Shown here piece by piece: positions 10,301 through 19,871 of a stretch of DNA of 62,000 nucleotides (its first letter is position 1; each line of letters starts with the position of its first letter). The DNA comes from Symbiodinium natans. Lineage: Eukaryota > Sar > Dinophyceae > Suessiales > Symbiodiniaceae. The notes beneath the pieces were generated by a model. It saw only the letters and a program-made list of their open reading frames with translations, did not search any database and was not told the DNA's origin. Made by a program: the position numbers and the translations under genes. Location of the stretch: positions 1 to 62,000 of the forward strand of contig CAJNDS010002852.1 in NCBI GenBank assembly GCA_905221605.1, read 5' to 3'.

Positions 10301-13300
10301 GCTGGCGCTGCCACCGGCGCCGCAACCTTTTGTTTCTCGATTTGCTGCAAATTATCGTCACACGGAAGAACGGCGACCACTTCGGGCGGGACGCCATCTT
10401 CGGGCAACTCCCTCTCTGCCCGTAGCCGCACCTGGGCAAGGTCAAGTTGGCGGAACGCCGGATGCTCTCGCTCGCACGCTTTTTCAATCAGCATGATCAC
10501 AACGCGACGCCGGACCCGTGCCTGGTGAATCAACTTGCTAAGCTCTTCCGGCGTCAGCTCCGTATCGCTGGTCTTTAATATCACGGACACAAATTTCTGC
10601 AGGTCCTCACCCGTTCGAGGCAAGGGCGCCCTCGCCTGTGGCGCCAGATTTACTTCGTAGCCCCGGAACTGCGCCAGCAAGCTTTCCCAGTCGAGCAAGA
10701 ACGTAGTAGCGTTCCCTCGCGCCCCTTGCCGATGCCGCTGCATGTGCACGCGCTCATCCAGCGTCCGCCGCTTCCTGTACTTCTTTTCCAGACTGAAGCA
10801 AATTAAACTGGTTAAGCATGGGCTGGCACACACCAGCTCCAGCATCGTCACCTTGAATTCGTACAGCTCGCGCGGCGCATAATACACGACCATGTCGTTA
10901 GCGAGTGCCTCCTTGGGAATGGCTCCCTTGCCAGCCTGCTCCCGGCACGATGCGCAGACAGGGATCCAGCAGCGCGCGCACGCATGGTGCTCACTGCAGC
11001 CGGCCTTGCATTCTTTGTCCTCGGGACAGCAAATCACCTTGATGGGCCCGGCCGGAAAGTCCAAAGCACAGGTCCAGTCCCGCAGATCGCGAAGCATGCC
11101 TTCGCGCCGCGGCCCTGCCTTGTCGTCCACGTACCGCTCCACGTATGTTTCGCTCCCAAGCAGCGCGGCAGTGCACTCCGCCGTGAGCCCAAGAAAATGG
11201 ACGCGGCCGTCGTCGTCTTCTTCCAGCGCCCTACTGAACCAAATCTGGCTGTGGGCTCCGCGCACAAACGGTCGTCGTCTGGCACAGAGCAGACAGACTC
11301 TGGTTTCGGGAGGAGCTTCTGCAAGTGCTTGCGCAGCTTCCCGCAGACAGCGTCGATCTAAAGTCGTGCAAGCCAGCGGCGCGCTGCGCTGGCATGCCAC
11401 GTCGAGAGCTGCACGATAGGCATCCCATAGGCGTCCGCCAAGCGTGGCCACGCCCTGGCCGCCGCCGGCATCCGCGCCCTTGTCACTGAGCGCCGCTGCC
11501 GCTGGCCGCAAGCACGCTGCATGTGCTGCCAGCACATGCTTCTGCAACTCGGCTTCGCTGCCACCGGTCCATCCACACGTTCCAAACGCACAGTGGGCGT
11601 GCGCGATCTGCGCCGCCGCACGACTCCGCGCGCGTAGCTGCGCGGCCTGTGGGAGCGTCGGGTACTCTAAGAACTGATCCGCCAGTGCCGACAGCAATGC
11701 ATCGGCACGCGCGCGCGGGTCGTCCGTGGTCGTCACGGGCCGCGTGCGCAGGACAAAATGATCTTCTTCCACGTCGCGCATGCACTCCTCTGCTCTGGAT
11801 GGCTCGTTCGAGCGTGGGGGCTGCTTCGATGAATAGCGGCGGCGCTTCGCGGCTGCCGGCACCGCGGCGGGGCCGCCTCGCTTGGACGCCGTTGGCTTCG
11901 GCGGCGATTGCTGACGTCTTCGCGACAGCGGCTTGCCGCTTGCGCCGCGCTCCCGGTTGCGCCTACTTTTGGGGGCTTTCGCCTTGTGCTTTTTGGTCGC
12001 GGCTGTGGCCGCTGCAGCAATGGCACGCGCGCGCCCGCCCTTTCCCTTCGTTTGCGCGGGTCGTTTCCCTTTCGCTTTTGTCTGCTGCTCGTCGCCACAG
12101 GGCGAGGGGGGGTCCGCGCCTGAGGGCGCAACGGTCTTGCTCGGGGCGGCCGCGTCCGCGGCCTGCGCACCTAGCGTCCTACCTGCGCCCGCGTGGAACG
12201 TCCATATAAATCCGCGGAACTCTGCAGCCACCTTGCGGGCCGTGACTCGGGACACGTCGCTGTACGTAAGCCCTGCCTGCAGGAGGGTTTGGAGTACTAC
12301 AGCCAGCTCGTCCTGCCGGTTCCACGCCGCCACCGCGCGCGCAGCGTCGGCGCGGTTGGCTCGGATGCCCCCGGCACCGCGCCGGGCCAGGAAGGCATCC
12401 AATGCAGAAAGCATCTCCGTCAATGATGGCGCCCACTGTGCGCGCTGCTCAGCTGCGATCCGCCCCGCGGACGAGTCGGCCCACGGCGACGGCGTGCCTG
12501 CCGCAGCGATGCTCTGAGCCGACCCCGGTCCGGCGGCCGCTCGAGCAACTGCGTTCCGCGTTGCGTCGGCTGCATGGCTGGCCGCGGCACGGCGAGCGCC
12601 TGGAGTTGCCGGCGATGTCTGCGGCAGACGCGCTGCGTCGGCGGCTGTTGCCACCAAAGCGTCAAAATGGTACCCGTCACCGCGGTCGTCCATGTGATTG
12701 TAAAGGCGCACAACGGCGTCCGCTGGCTGCCTTACAGCTCCTACTCGCAGGGGCCATGCCTCGGGATTCATGTCCGCGTTGTCAAAGCGCGTGTAAACAA
12801 TTACGTCCACCGCGAGTGTCCTCGGCCACGGGCGACCGGTGATGTAGTTGTACAGAAATGTCGCGGCGGGCGGCCCGTGTCGATCCAGTTCCAGGTATGC
12901 CTGATCGTTCGCCTGGCCCTGCCCGCGCAAGTCGCGGTCCTGTGGACGGAGACTTGCATCCGGCCCCTGGACGAACTCCGCGCGACAAGCGGCGCAGGCA
13001 TCTGCCCTGCGCGGAACGTCATCCTGCAAGCTCCGCGGCAGTACGCTAGCACTAGCTAAAGCCACGAGTAGCGAGTCCAGGAGACAGTTGTTGGCTCCAT
13101 GCGCGTGTCCTTGGCGCAACTGCCACCCCTCGAGTCGCAGCGCCTCCAGCCTTTCCTGATTGCTTTGGACCTTCACTGCGGCGTTTTTCTCTGCCAGTTT
13201 TAGCAGTCGTTGACCTAGGTGCAAAATTGTACTGTCGGTCGTGGCATCTGCTACGTCACGCCAGCCGTGCCACTCTTTCACCCAAGTCTGCTGTAGAAGA

Positions 13301-15543
13301 TTTGCAACTTTTGTTGTGTCGCCGAGCACCGACAGCAGCACGGCTTCGAGAAGGTCCGGCAGTGTTGCTTCGCTGCCAATATCTGCCGATGGCTCACGTG
13401 CGCCCCCGGTCCGCGGCCGCGTGCAAGCAAAGGACGCGGAACAAGCTTCCGCCCGAGGCACCATACCTATGCATGCTTTCGCGGCGGCATGCGGCGGCGC
13501 CACCTGCGCACAGTACGTATAATCGCGATCTTCCTGTAGAGCTTGATGATGCCTTGCGCAGGCTCGGATGCGCGCGAAGCCCTGTGCGGCTTCTAAGGCA
13601 GCTACTCGATTTTCCACACACCATGGACAGTAAAACTCGCGAAGCTCCTGCTCCGCACATAGGTTGCAGACCCGCCGACGACAGGCTCCACAACGACACA
13701 GGTATTGGTCTGCGAAATTGATCTGACATTGCTCGACGCAGACGACGTCACAGAAGAAACACGGTGCTCGGGGCATTGTGGCAGTCTCCGTGACAATTCC
13801 AGCGCTTAGCGGAGCGCCACCCCGCATGCTCGCGCGACTTCCGGGTGCACTGTTGTTTTGCTGGCGCAAGCCGTAACATGGCGACATCATGTCCACGCGA
13901 CTTCCACAACTTGAACGCGCTGCCGTGCCAGTGTGACTGCGGAACCGCGCCTCTGCCGTGTTCGCGCACAGCGCGGCATGCTGGCAAGGCTTCCCGCGCC
14001 TCTTCATGACGGCGCCCATCTGACAGGGTCGCGCATTATGGCCGCCATGGCCGCTTGCTGCCGTTTCGTCTTGCGCACTGAGGCGCGTGAAGCGTTCGAC
14101 CCAAGCCAAGATCGCTTCATCATGCATGTCACCTTCAACTGCCTGCCAACCCTCCCAGTCATAGCACCATGTCTGTTCGCGTAAGCACTGGAAACGACCC
14201 TCATCGACATCAATGGACAGGAAAGCTGCCTGCATCAATTCTGGCAGCTGTTCCCACTGCAACATTCGTGGCTGCTTCGTGGAGCCGCCGCCTCTGTGCT
14301 GCAGCGACATTGCCGGCGCGCAGGCACGAACATGCCCCTCGTCTGCATCAGCGACTGGACTACATGAATGCACGCCGCGGTCCCGCGTGGCTTGCTTTTT
14401 CACGGAGAGGTTCGGCTGCACCTTGCATACCATACGTGCTCTACCTTTTGCACGCTGCTTGTGCGCTAGACGGCGGCCGCCGACCCAGCACCGCCGCGTG
14501 CGCCAGCAACCACAAGCAACCTGTCGTTCTTTGACTGGAGGCCCGTAGTCGATGTTGTCATCGCCCGAGGCGAGTCTCGACGCTAAGCGAGAGTTCCTCG
14601 GCCGTTTGTCCTGAGAGTTCCTTGACCGCTTGCGCTGTCCATGGCGAGCGGCCCATTTGCATATCCGATTTTGCCCCACGCGCCGTCCCGCTTTTCGTTG
14701 GGCTTCCAGTGGACACGACGGTCTGTGCGGGTGCACATAACGGGCTTCGCATGTGCCGGCGGGAGACCTTCTCCTGCTGCTCGGCACCGCGTCGCCACGC
14801 CATCGCATCAATTGCTGTCGCGCCTGCTCCTCTGCTGCCCGGAAGCATGCGCTTTGCGTGTATTTTCCCGCGGATTTAGACTTCTTTGCGGACTCCCGTC
14901 TTCGATATCCACCTCGTGGTTTGGCCACTGAGGCGTTCTTTGCGCTGTTGGATTTGCATATACTGGCACTGACAGTCTGTACCGGGGTCGAGCGAGAAAC
15001 ACGAGATTGCGCCCGATAATCGGCCGAAGACATTTGGGACGCGCATGAACAGGGTGTTGGCGCATCGTCTTGTGCAACAATGGCTGGCAAGTTCACACAC
15101 AAGGATGCAACAACCTGCTTTCCATGCGGCAGGAATTGTAACAGCAGATTATCCAACACTGCCCGCACGCGCAAAAAGTTGGAGTTTAATAATTCTGGTC
15201 GCTCAGCTGGGCTAATTAACTGCCAAGCCCATGCATTGTGACGCGTGCCGAATCGTGCCCGGTAAATACACGCATATGCATATGCTTTGCGGCGACACGG
15301 TGCACACCATGTCAAAGACTCACGAAGACTTTGGGTGTTTGTTGGCGTGGGGCGTTTCTGGCACGCCCGCAGAGCCTGCGGGTGTTTATGGCACACCGCG
15401 AAAGCCTCGTGCAGTTGTTTTTGGCACAACTGCAAAGCCTGGGAATCGCGTGCTGCAACCCTCGCCGTTTCATCTCTTTGTTTTGCACTCCAGGGCGTTG
15501 TACAGCACGCAGATACGTTGCTTCTGTCAGATTGGCTCTGCAT
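7324..15543 (-). CDS. Giant Helitron-like Rep polyprotein with OTU-type protease (ORF1)
   Basis: One ATG-initiated frame of 2739 codons. From the N-terminus I see: a duplicated ~60-aa module (~433-491 and ~728-788); a Cys-rich RING/B-box-like cluster between them (~593-690); and an OTU-like cysteine protease (catalytic Cys820 in NNCLLDS, His959 in GYHFD). A basic Ala/Lys/Arg-rich linker, a C2H2-like finger (~1311-1341) and a Cys cluster (~1502-1560) follow. A Helitron_like_N-type region lies around 1842. The Rep core has HGHIQ at 2158-2162 and YCCDYCAK with Tyr2403, Tyr2407 and Lys2410, the expected Y-x3-Y-x2-K spacing. Rep would nick and join DNA; the protease role in Helitrons is unknown. 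The frame stops inside the start of ORF2, one nucleotide out of register with the helicase. Confidence 0.85.
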   Translation of the reverse strand: MQSQSDRSNVSACCTTPWSAKQRDETARVAARDSQALQLCQKQLHEAFAVCHKHPQALRACQKRPTPTNTQSLRESLTWCAPCRRKAYAYACIYRARFGTRHNAWAWQLISPAERPELLNSNFLRVRAVLDNLLLQFLPHGKQVVASLCVNLPAIVAQDDAPTPCSCASQMSSADYRAQSRVSRSTPVQTVSASICKSNSAKNASVAKPRGGYRRRESAKKSKSAGKYTQSACFRAAEEQARQQLMRWRGDAVPSSRRRSPAGTCEARYVHPHRPSCPLEAQRKAGRRVGQNRICKWAARHGQRKRSRNSQDKRPRNSRLASRLASGDDNIDYGPPVKERQVACGCWRTRRCWVGGRRLAHKQRAKGRARMVCKVQPNLSVKKQATRDRGVHSCSPVADADEGHVRACAPAMSLQHRGGGSTKQPRMLQWEQLPELMQAAFLSIDVDEGRFQCLREQTWCYDWEGWQAVEGDMHDEAILAWVERFTRLSAQDETAASGHGGHNARPCQMGAVMKRRGKPCQHAALCANTAEARFRSHTGTAARSSCGSRVDMMSPCYGLRQQNNSAPGSRASMRGGAPLSAGIVTETATMPRAPCFFCDVVCVEQCQINFADQYLCRCGACRRRVCNLCAEQELREFYCPWCVENRVAALEAAQGFARIRACARHHQALQEDRDYTYCAQVAPPHAAAKACIGMVPRAEACSASFACTRPRTGGAREPSADIGSEATLPDLLEAVLLSVLGDTTKVANLLQQTWVKEWHGWRDVADATTDSTILHLGQRLLKLAEKNAAVKVQSNQERLEALRLEGWQLRQGHAHGANNCLLDSLLVALASASVLPRSLQDDVPRRADACAACRAEFVQGPDASLRPQDRDLRGQGQANDQAYLELDRHGPPAATFLYNYITGRPWPRTLAVDVIVYTRFDNADMNPEAWPLRVGAVRQPADAVVRLYNHMDDRGDGYHFDALVATAADAARLPQTSPATPGARRAAASHAADATRNAVARAAAGPGSAQSIAAAGTPSPWADSSAGRIAAEQRAQWAPSLTEMLSALDAFLARRGAGGIRANRADAARAVAAWNRQDELAVVLQTLLQAGLTYSDVSRVTARKVAAEFRGFIWTFHAGAGRTLGAQAADAAAPSKTVAPSGADPPSPCGDEQQTKAKGKRPAQTKGKGGRARAIAAAATAATKKHKAKAPKSRRNRERGASGKPLSRRRQQSPPKPTASKRGGPAAVPAAAKRRRYSSKQPPRSNEPSRAEECMRDVEEDHFVLRTRPVTTTDDPRARADALLSALADQFLEYPTLPQAAQLRARSRAAAQIAHAHCAFGTCGWTGGSEAELQKHVLAAHAACLRPAAAALSDKGADAGGGQGVATLGGRLWDAYRAALDVACQRSAPLACTTLDRRCLREAAQALAEAPPETRVCLLCARRRPFVRGAHSQIWFSRALEEDDDGRVHFLGLTAECTAALLGSETYVERYVDDKAGPRREGMLRDLRDWTCALDFPAGPIKVICCPEDKECKAGCSEHHACARCWIPVCASCREQAGKGAIPKEALANDMVVYYAPRELYEFKVTMLELVCASPCLTSLICFSLEKKYRKRRTLDERVHMQRHRQGARGNATTFLLDWESLLAQFRGYEVNLAPQARAPLPRTGEDLQKFVSVILKTSDTELTPEELSKLIHQARVRRRVVIMLIEKACEREHPAFRQLDLAQVRLRAERELPEDGVPPEVVAVLPCDDNLQQIEKQKVAAPVAAPATVEEAALDLDLKRPNAVVLEKTGLEAVDYEAQRLEAVRALAEVAEEDLRDSGSEQEDGPAPETDVVSRSTPMNQFAPWYFGVAFAYLFQYCTAMPDPPNWGEFRDKRWRRPPEAPHIGLADWVRTMSRRVESQLGRDWTFGYTTWNVLFRSAVNLSRSVYSYDTPVLQDSGEWGKLTAAALENAAIEILRALKGTYATPDGRRLPVNGSLTLAKYATGLSATARRILANMNHTARVIPGTQEARRQMRFEIQGMRVRYGTPIFVTVTPDEGHQLLYIRLSRHRRSDPIRLVEVGAAAAAGDRAWPALDADFTCSLPVECLEPRVPNWEERRRILARDPLATVDGFRVTMLLLLRHLFGMSTCLYCPDCSCGPTPCQDNRGSNAKTNGGVFGRCDAAYVAIEFQKSSGSGHGHIQLFVQCLHQHESLREIFAATSERAAALREAYLHYTSHVRRCIYDRDPVEVTAALHAAEQRWPEYKSERRLISRPRYQAGVMAAENSDEEAELWTEAYLREDVFWLQVLKQHHVHLPDPITGERAPQAGCLKADNPRDCKSGFPRDAEVTDEAAVMCPCRLQARDMPASGRKNCICTLQGPRDEAYLNGTHPAILAFGRCNSDVQLPYRLPYACDVCASPTDSRELQEIVTAAQRAQDAQTGYCCDYCAKTQPMAFAELKELQKGHARLAEQTQGRGVEYQGKRHMTRFLSDAYCKGIVRGQAECCNLRCNYKDGDAACAERITTTQYVTFPGRDFLRYADLAMTGETEHRRRVTAMSLGRSKHMPRQRQLAEREPAEFYARRPRNSACWHLSPYEFLLYWQVVPTTSPTTWQEWKTQPRSTWDVVLTDSGEEKLRAGGGKRVRLVPGKDTRLRVEPSGDTLAFEDIPTNTLVRAAWLLRRRRRPRCPTFGHCPVPRYQQECQEENSKLCMVYFRAWTGMPQHADRDVPHIADLQGRYLAWETAFRAWLQELPCQETKQHVGNFLSVYRVRSRCGRREQ

Positions 15544-16107
15544 CGCAGTCGAACAGACAGGTGGAAACCGTCGAACTGCGCATGCCTTACACAGGCCGAC
15601 TTCGGAGTCGGTTGCTGCGTAAGTGGGAGCCGCCGTGTCGGCCTGTAGGCGCCCTAGCTGCTGCCCACAACGAATCGTGTGGGTCTTGCACGCCCAAACC
15701 GAGTATGCAGCAGCTCATGGAAGACCCGCTGCGACATCGGCAAGCGCATGATCTCCGCACACATGTCTGCGCGCAGGGATGACCTGCTGCATGCATTAGG
15801 TGACATTAAGGATGCATGATTTGCGGCGTGCGTTAGATGAAAGCAATGCTGTGATCACATCCGTGTACTAGGACATGCTCAGTACATCTCGGACGTCTGC
15901 TGGAGCCGTGCGGCTTCTGAGAAAGCAATCCGGATTTTATTCGTTCAGCTAGAGTCGACATCCGTGCACAGGAATGAGGATTCCCAAGTCTCGCAAATGT
16001 GTACCCTCCAATTTGTACATGTTGCACAGTCAGCGCAGTGTCCCTCCCTTGCCCGCGGATGTCCAGGGCCGATCTAAAGAAAAACATGTTCCCTTGCATG
16101 TCCAGGG
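15544..16107. other. Upstream flank of the Helitron ORFs
   Basis: About 560 bp between the ORF1 ATG and the next telomere-like array. No gene or recognisable promoter motif is visible. If the element has a Helitron 5' end (TC dinucleotide) it should lie here, but nothing distinguishes a unique position. Confidence 0.35.
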
Positions 16108-16525
16108 AGTTTAGGGTTTAGGGTTTAGGGTTTAGGATTTAGAGTTTAGGGTTTAGGGTTTAGGGCTTAGAGTTTAGGGTTTAGGGTTTAGGGTTTAGGG
16201 TCAGAATCGTGAACTTGAGTTGTGAAGGTGCGCTGAGATGTGATTGCTCAAGCAATCCAAAATGTGTTATTCGCCCACTGCTTACTAGCAATTCTCTGAC
16301 AGGACGTCACAAGTTGGTGCATGCAGTTCACCACGCTGGCAGGCGAGCTTTGTTTTTCGGCAGTCGGCAGAATGCTAGTGCTAGTCGTGCTACGAGGCGT
16401 CAATCCTCCTTTCCAAAGGCGTTCCTTGCATCCTAAACTCTAAACCCCAAACCCTCAACCTCGAAACCCCAAACTCCTCAACCCTAAACCCCAAACCCTA
16501 CACCCTAAACCCTAAACCCCTAAAA

Positions 16526-16600
16526 CCTCAAAAGTTAGTCGGCAAACCTCCACAATCAGTCGGCAAATCACCCTAGGGTTTCGGGTTTAAAACCCTAGGG
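16526..16600. repeat. AGTCGGCAAACCTC module, short copy
   Basis: AAAGTTAGTCGGCAAACCTC is followed by a CAGTCGGCAAATCACCCTAG stretch, then AAAACCCTAGGGCTTAGG. The same order recurs in expanded form at 17757-17890, so this is a dispersed subtelomeric module rather than telomere repeat. Confidence 0.75.
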
Positions 16601-17756
16601 CTTAGGCCTTAGGGTTTAGGGTTTAAGGCTTAGGGTTAGGGCTTCGGGCTTAAGGCTTGAGGTTAAGGGCTTAGGGTTCAGGGCTTAGGGCTTAGAGTTT
16701 AGGGTTGAGGACTTTGGGCTTAGGGTTTAGGGCTTAGGGCGTAGGGCTTCGGCTTTAGGGCTTAGGACTTAGAGTTTAGGGTTAGTGCCTAAGGTTCAGG
16801 GCTTAGGGCTTAGGGTTTAGGGCTTGGGGTTTAGGGCTTAGGGTTTAAGGTTTAGGGCTTTTGGCTTAGGGTTTAGGGCTTAGGGCTTCGCGTTTAGGAC
16901 TTAGGGCTTAGGGGTTAGGGTTTAAAGCTTCGGGTTTCGGGTTTAGAGCTTCGGGGTTAGGGTTTAGGGCTTAGGGCTTAGGGTTTAGGGTTTAGGGTTT
17001 AGGGTTTAGGGCTTAGGGTTTAGGGCTTAGGATTTAGGGTTTAGGGCTTAGGGTTTAGGATTTCGGGCTGAGGCTTTAGACCTTGGGCCTTCGAGCTTAG
17101 GGCTAGGGCTTAGGGTTTAGGGTTTAGGGCTTAGGGTTGAGGGTTTAGGGTTTAGGGCTTAGGGTTTAGGGTTTGGGGTTTCTGGCTTGGGGCTTGGGAT
17201 TTAGGGCTTAGGATTTAGAGCTTAGGACTTCGGGTTTAAAGCTTAGTGTTTCGGGCTTACGGTTTAGGGCTCCGGGTTTAGGGTTTAGGGCTTAGAGTTT
17301 AGGGTTTAAGGCTTCGAGTTTAGGGCTTAGGGCTTACGGCCTAGGACCTTAGGGTTTAGGGCTTAGGGTTTAGGGCTTAGGGTCTAGGGCTTAGGGCTTA
17401 GAGTCTAGGGCTTAGGGTCTAGGGCTTGGGGCTTAGGGTTTAGGGTTTGGGGCTTAGGGTTTAGGGTTCAGGCCCCTGGGGTTTAGGGTTCAGGCCCTAG
17501 AGAGTTTAGGGGTTGTAGGAAAGAAAATGCTGATATCTCGCGATTTCATGGCTTACAGCCTCAATAGTAGTAGTGGAAGCCCTGCCCAGCCATCTCTGCG
17601 TGAAACGCATCTGAATAAAGCCTTTAAACCTATCATAAAGCCCCCTTGAGCCTTGTGTGATGAAACCTAAACCCTAACTCGTAAATCCTAAACCCTAAAT
17701 CCTGAAAGCTATAACCGTGGGGTTAGGGAATTCACGCTTAGAATGTAGCGTAAAGC

Positions 17757-17890
17757 CAAAAGTTAGTCGGCAAATCTCAAATGTTAGTCGCCAAACCTCA
17801 AAAATTAGTCGGTAAACCTCAAACGTTAGTCGGCAAACCTCCATAGTCAGTCAGCACATCACCCTAGGGTTTAGGGTTCAAAACCCTAGG
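17757..17890. repeat. AGTCGGCAAACCTC module, expanded copy (four tandem ~22-bp units)
   Basis: Four successive variants of AAAGTTAGTCGGCAAACCTC with about 22-23-bp spacing lead into CAGTCAGCACATCACCCTAG and AAAACCCTAGGGCTTAGG. This mirrors the 16526-16600 copy, which has a single unit plus the same tail. Confidence 0.75.
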
Positions 17891-19382
17891 GCTTAGGGCT
17901 TAGGGTTCAGGGTTTAGGGCTTAGGGTTAGGGCTTAAGGCTCAAGGCAAGGTTAAGGGCTTAGGGTTCAGGGCTTAGGGCTTAGGGTTTAGGGTTTAAGA
18001 CTTTTGGCGCAGGGTTTAGGGTTTAGAGCTTCGGGCTTCGGGTTTAGGGCTTAGGGCTTGGGGTTTAGGGTTTAGAGCCTAAGGTTCAGGGCTGAGGGCT
18101 TACGGTTCAGGGCTTAGGGTTAGAACTTAGGATTTAGACGTTTTGGCCTCCTCGTTGGTGCTGCATCCAGCGCGCTACAGCGTCCTGGTGACTGGGTGGT
18201 TCGGGGCTAAAGGACTAAAAAGGTTCAAGGTTTATAGCTTGGGGTTGGAGGCTTAGTTTAAGGGGTTCGGGTTCAAATTTCTAGAATTTCAGGCTTGGGG
18301 TACAGGGTTTAAGATTCGGGCTTAGGACTTTGAGGCTTGGGGCGTTGGGTTTCGCGGTTTTGGTTTGAGGTTTAAAGCTTACAGCGCGGGAATCACGAGT
18401 TCAGGGACTAGGCCGTGAGGTATACAGCTTCAGGCGCAGTGCTTAAGGTTCTGGGTTAGGGTTTAGAGGCCAAAGTTCGAGCTCAGGGTCTAGAGGAAGG
18501 CCCTAAACTCTGAACCCTAAACCCCTAACCCGAAACCGTAAACCATAAAACCCTAAACCCTAAACTCCGAACCCGGGGTTGAGCTGAATTCCAGGCAAAC
18601 ATCCAGCGACTTCAAAAAAATTGGAGTCATCTCAAAGAGCTCAGAATGCGAGCATTTCTTTAGCTGAGTACTCAAGCTGGCCGATGTTCACATCCACAAA
18701 CTCAGGCACAATGCGACGCGCTGGTCGACAAGCTTGTCTCAGAAACACTGCTGACGACGGGATGTCGCAGATTCAGCATCTCTGATCCGGGAGAAGTTCC
18801 GCTTCGCTGCAACTGCACAGCTCTCCGATACACGCGTCAGGTCATTGGTCGACCGAGTTCAGAATTGGCAGTTTAGGGTTCAAGGTTGAAAGTGTAGGGT
18901 GAGGCTTTAGGATTTAGGGTTTAAGGTGTGGGGTTTGAGGTTTAGCGTTTAGGCACTAAACCCTAAAGCCTTGAAGCCCTAAAGGCCCTAAGCCCCAAAC
19001 GCCAAACCCTACCCCCTCCTAATCAGCCCGAGGCTTCAACAGCAACTGGAAGAACCGGAAAACCGACGATGCCTGCTATACCCACGGCGCCCTGCCTTTG
19101 ATGGCATCCGGGAGGGTTTAGGGTTTAGGGTTTAGTGCACCTAAACCCGTAGAGCCTAAACCCTTCAAGGCCCATATAATAAAACTTACACCATATGGCC
19201 CCGAACCCAACACCATTAGTCCACCCCACGCGCGCAAACCTCGAATTAAACACTAAACCCTTGAAGCTTAAGCCCTACCCCCAGACCTCTAAACCCCTGA
19301 ACCCTAAACCCCAAACCTAAACACTAAACCCCAAACCCTAAACCCTAAACCCGTGAAACCCTAAGCCAGGCCTTCCATCGCC

Positions 19383-19799
19383 TCAGTGAGGTGCCGGACG
19401 AGCTGCGCTCGAGCCTCCAGGCACGCTTGCCGGCCTTGGGACGATGAGCTCAGGGTTTGTAGAGTGGAGGAGGGCGATGCGCCAAAGACCGCTCATACTA
19501 TCTGGGCAAGTACTTGGACAGTTACTTTGTACCGAAAACCTGCTAGAAATGCCTCCATGTAGGACACCATGCTTGAGCACGGAGCACTGTGCACAAATGG
19601 TATACTGCTGCGGTCTGCTCTTTTGCTGCTGCGCTAAGCCTTCCACGGTTCCGCGTTCCGCCTGTACAAACGCGCACAACGTGGCTTCCACAGCTTCGGT
19701 CCAGACTTCCACTGCTGTACATAACTCAGACTCGGCCCTTTGATTCTGCTGTGCGTGGAGCCTACTTGCCTCTTGAGTATCACAAACAGACAACATCAT
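19383..19799 (-). CDS. Small ORF lying in a duplicated segment (hypothetical)
   Basis: A 138-codon minus-strand ORF starting with tandem ATGs (MMLSVCDTQE). Its first ~60 residues are helical and Glu/Ala/Gln-rich, and it is Cys-containing further on. Residues beyond ~110 run out of the duplicated segment and look arbitrary. It begins 73 bp downstream of the stop of the spliced gene 19872-21200 and could be 3' transcript sequence or a separate tiny gene. The second copy of the segment (25274-25596) carries an in-frame TAG. Function unknown; coding status is doubtful. Confidence 0.35.
   Translation of the reverse strand: MMLSVCDTQEASRLHAQQNQRAESELCTAVEVWTEAVEATLCAFVQAERGTVEGLAQQQKSRPQQYTICAQCSVLKHGVLHGGISSRFSVQSNCPSTCPDSMSGLWRIALLHSTNPELIVPRPASVPGGSSAARPAPH
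19474..19796. repeat. 323-bp segmental duplication, copy 1
   Basis: Aligns without gaps to 25274-25596 at a constant offset of exactly 5800 bp. I count 26 substitutions, about 92% identity. Both ends of homology are abrupt. Each copy lies immediately downstream (minus-strand sense) of a different spliced gene. Confidence 0.95.
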
Positions 19800-19871
19800 G
19801 CAAATAATCTGGCTTCAGAGTAGATTTTTCAGTCGCATGGCGAGCGAGACAGTAGTACCACAAGTAGTATC

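Larger units (their letters stand above)
3822..15543 (-). mobile_element. Helitron-like element, coding portion
   Basis: Two overlapping minus-strand ORFs together give the full Helitron toolkit: an HUH/two-tyrosine Rep region followed by a Pif1-family helicase. An OTU-type protease domain lies upstream, as in Helentron/Helitron2-like elements. The element sits between telomere-like arrays (ending near 2335 and restarting at about 16108). I could not assign the 5' TC or 3' CTRR/hairpin termini, so the limits given are those of the ORFs. The reading frames are long and intact for nearly 12 kb, which suggests a young insertion or continued constraint. Confidence 0.8.
16108..19370. repeat. 3.3 kb of degenerate telomere-like repeat
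   Basis: Perfect TTTAGGG runs at about 16108-16200 give way to mixed TTTAGGG, CTTAGGG, TTCGGG and TTTAAGG units in the G-rich sense up to about 18130. Scattered CCCTAAA patches follow (about 18500-18560 and 19255-19365). The 7-bp rhythm persists but most units carry substitutions, as expected for old interstitial telomeric sequence. No gene is supported inside. Confidence 0.9.
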
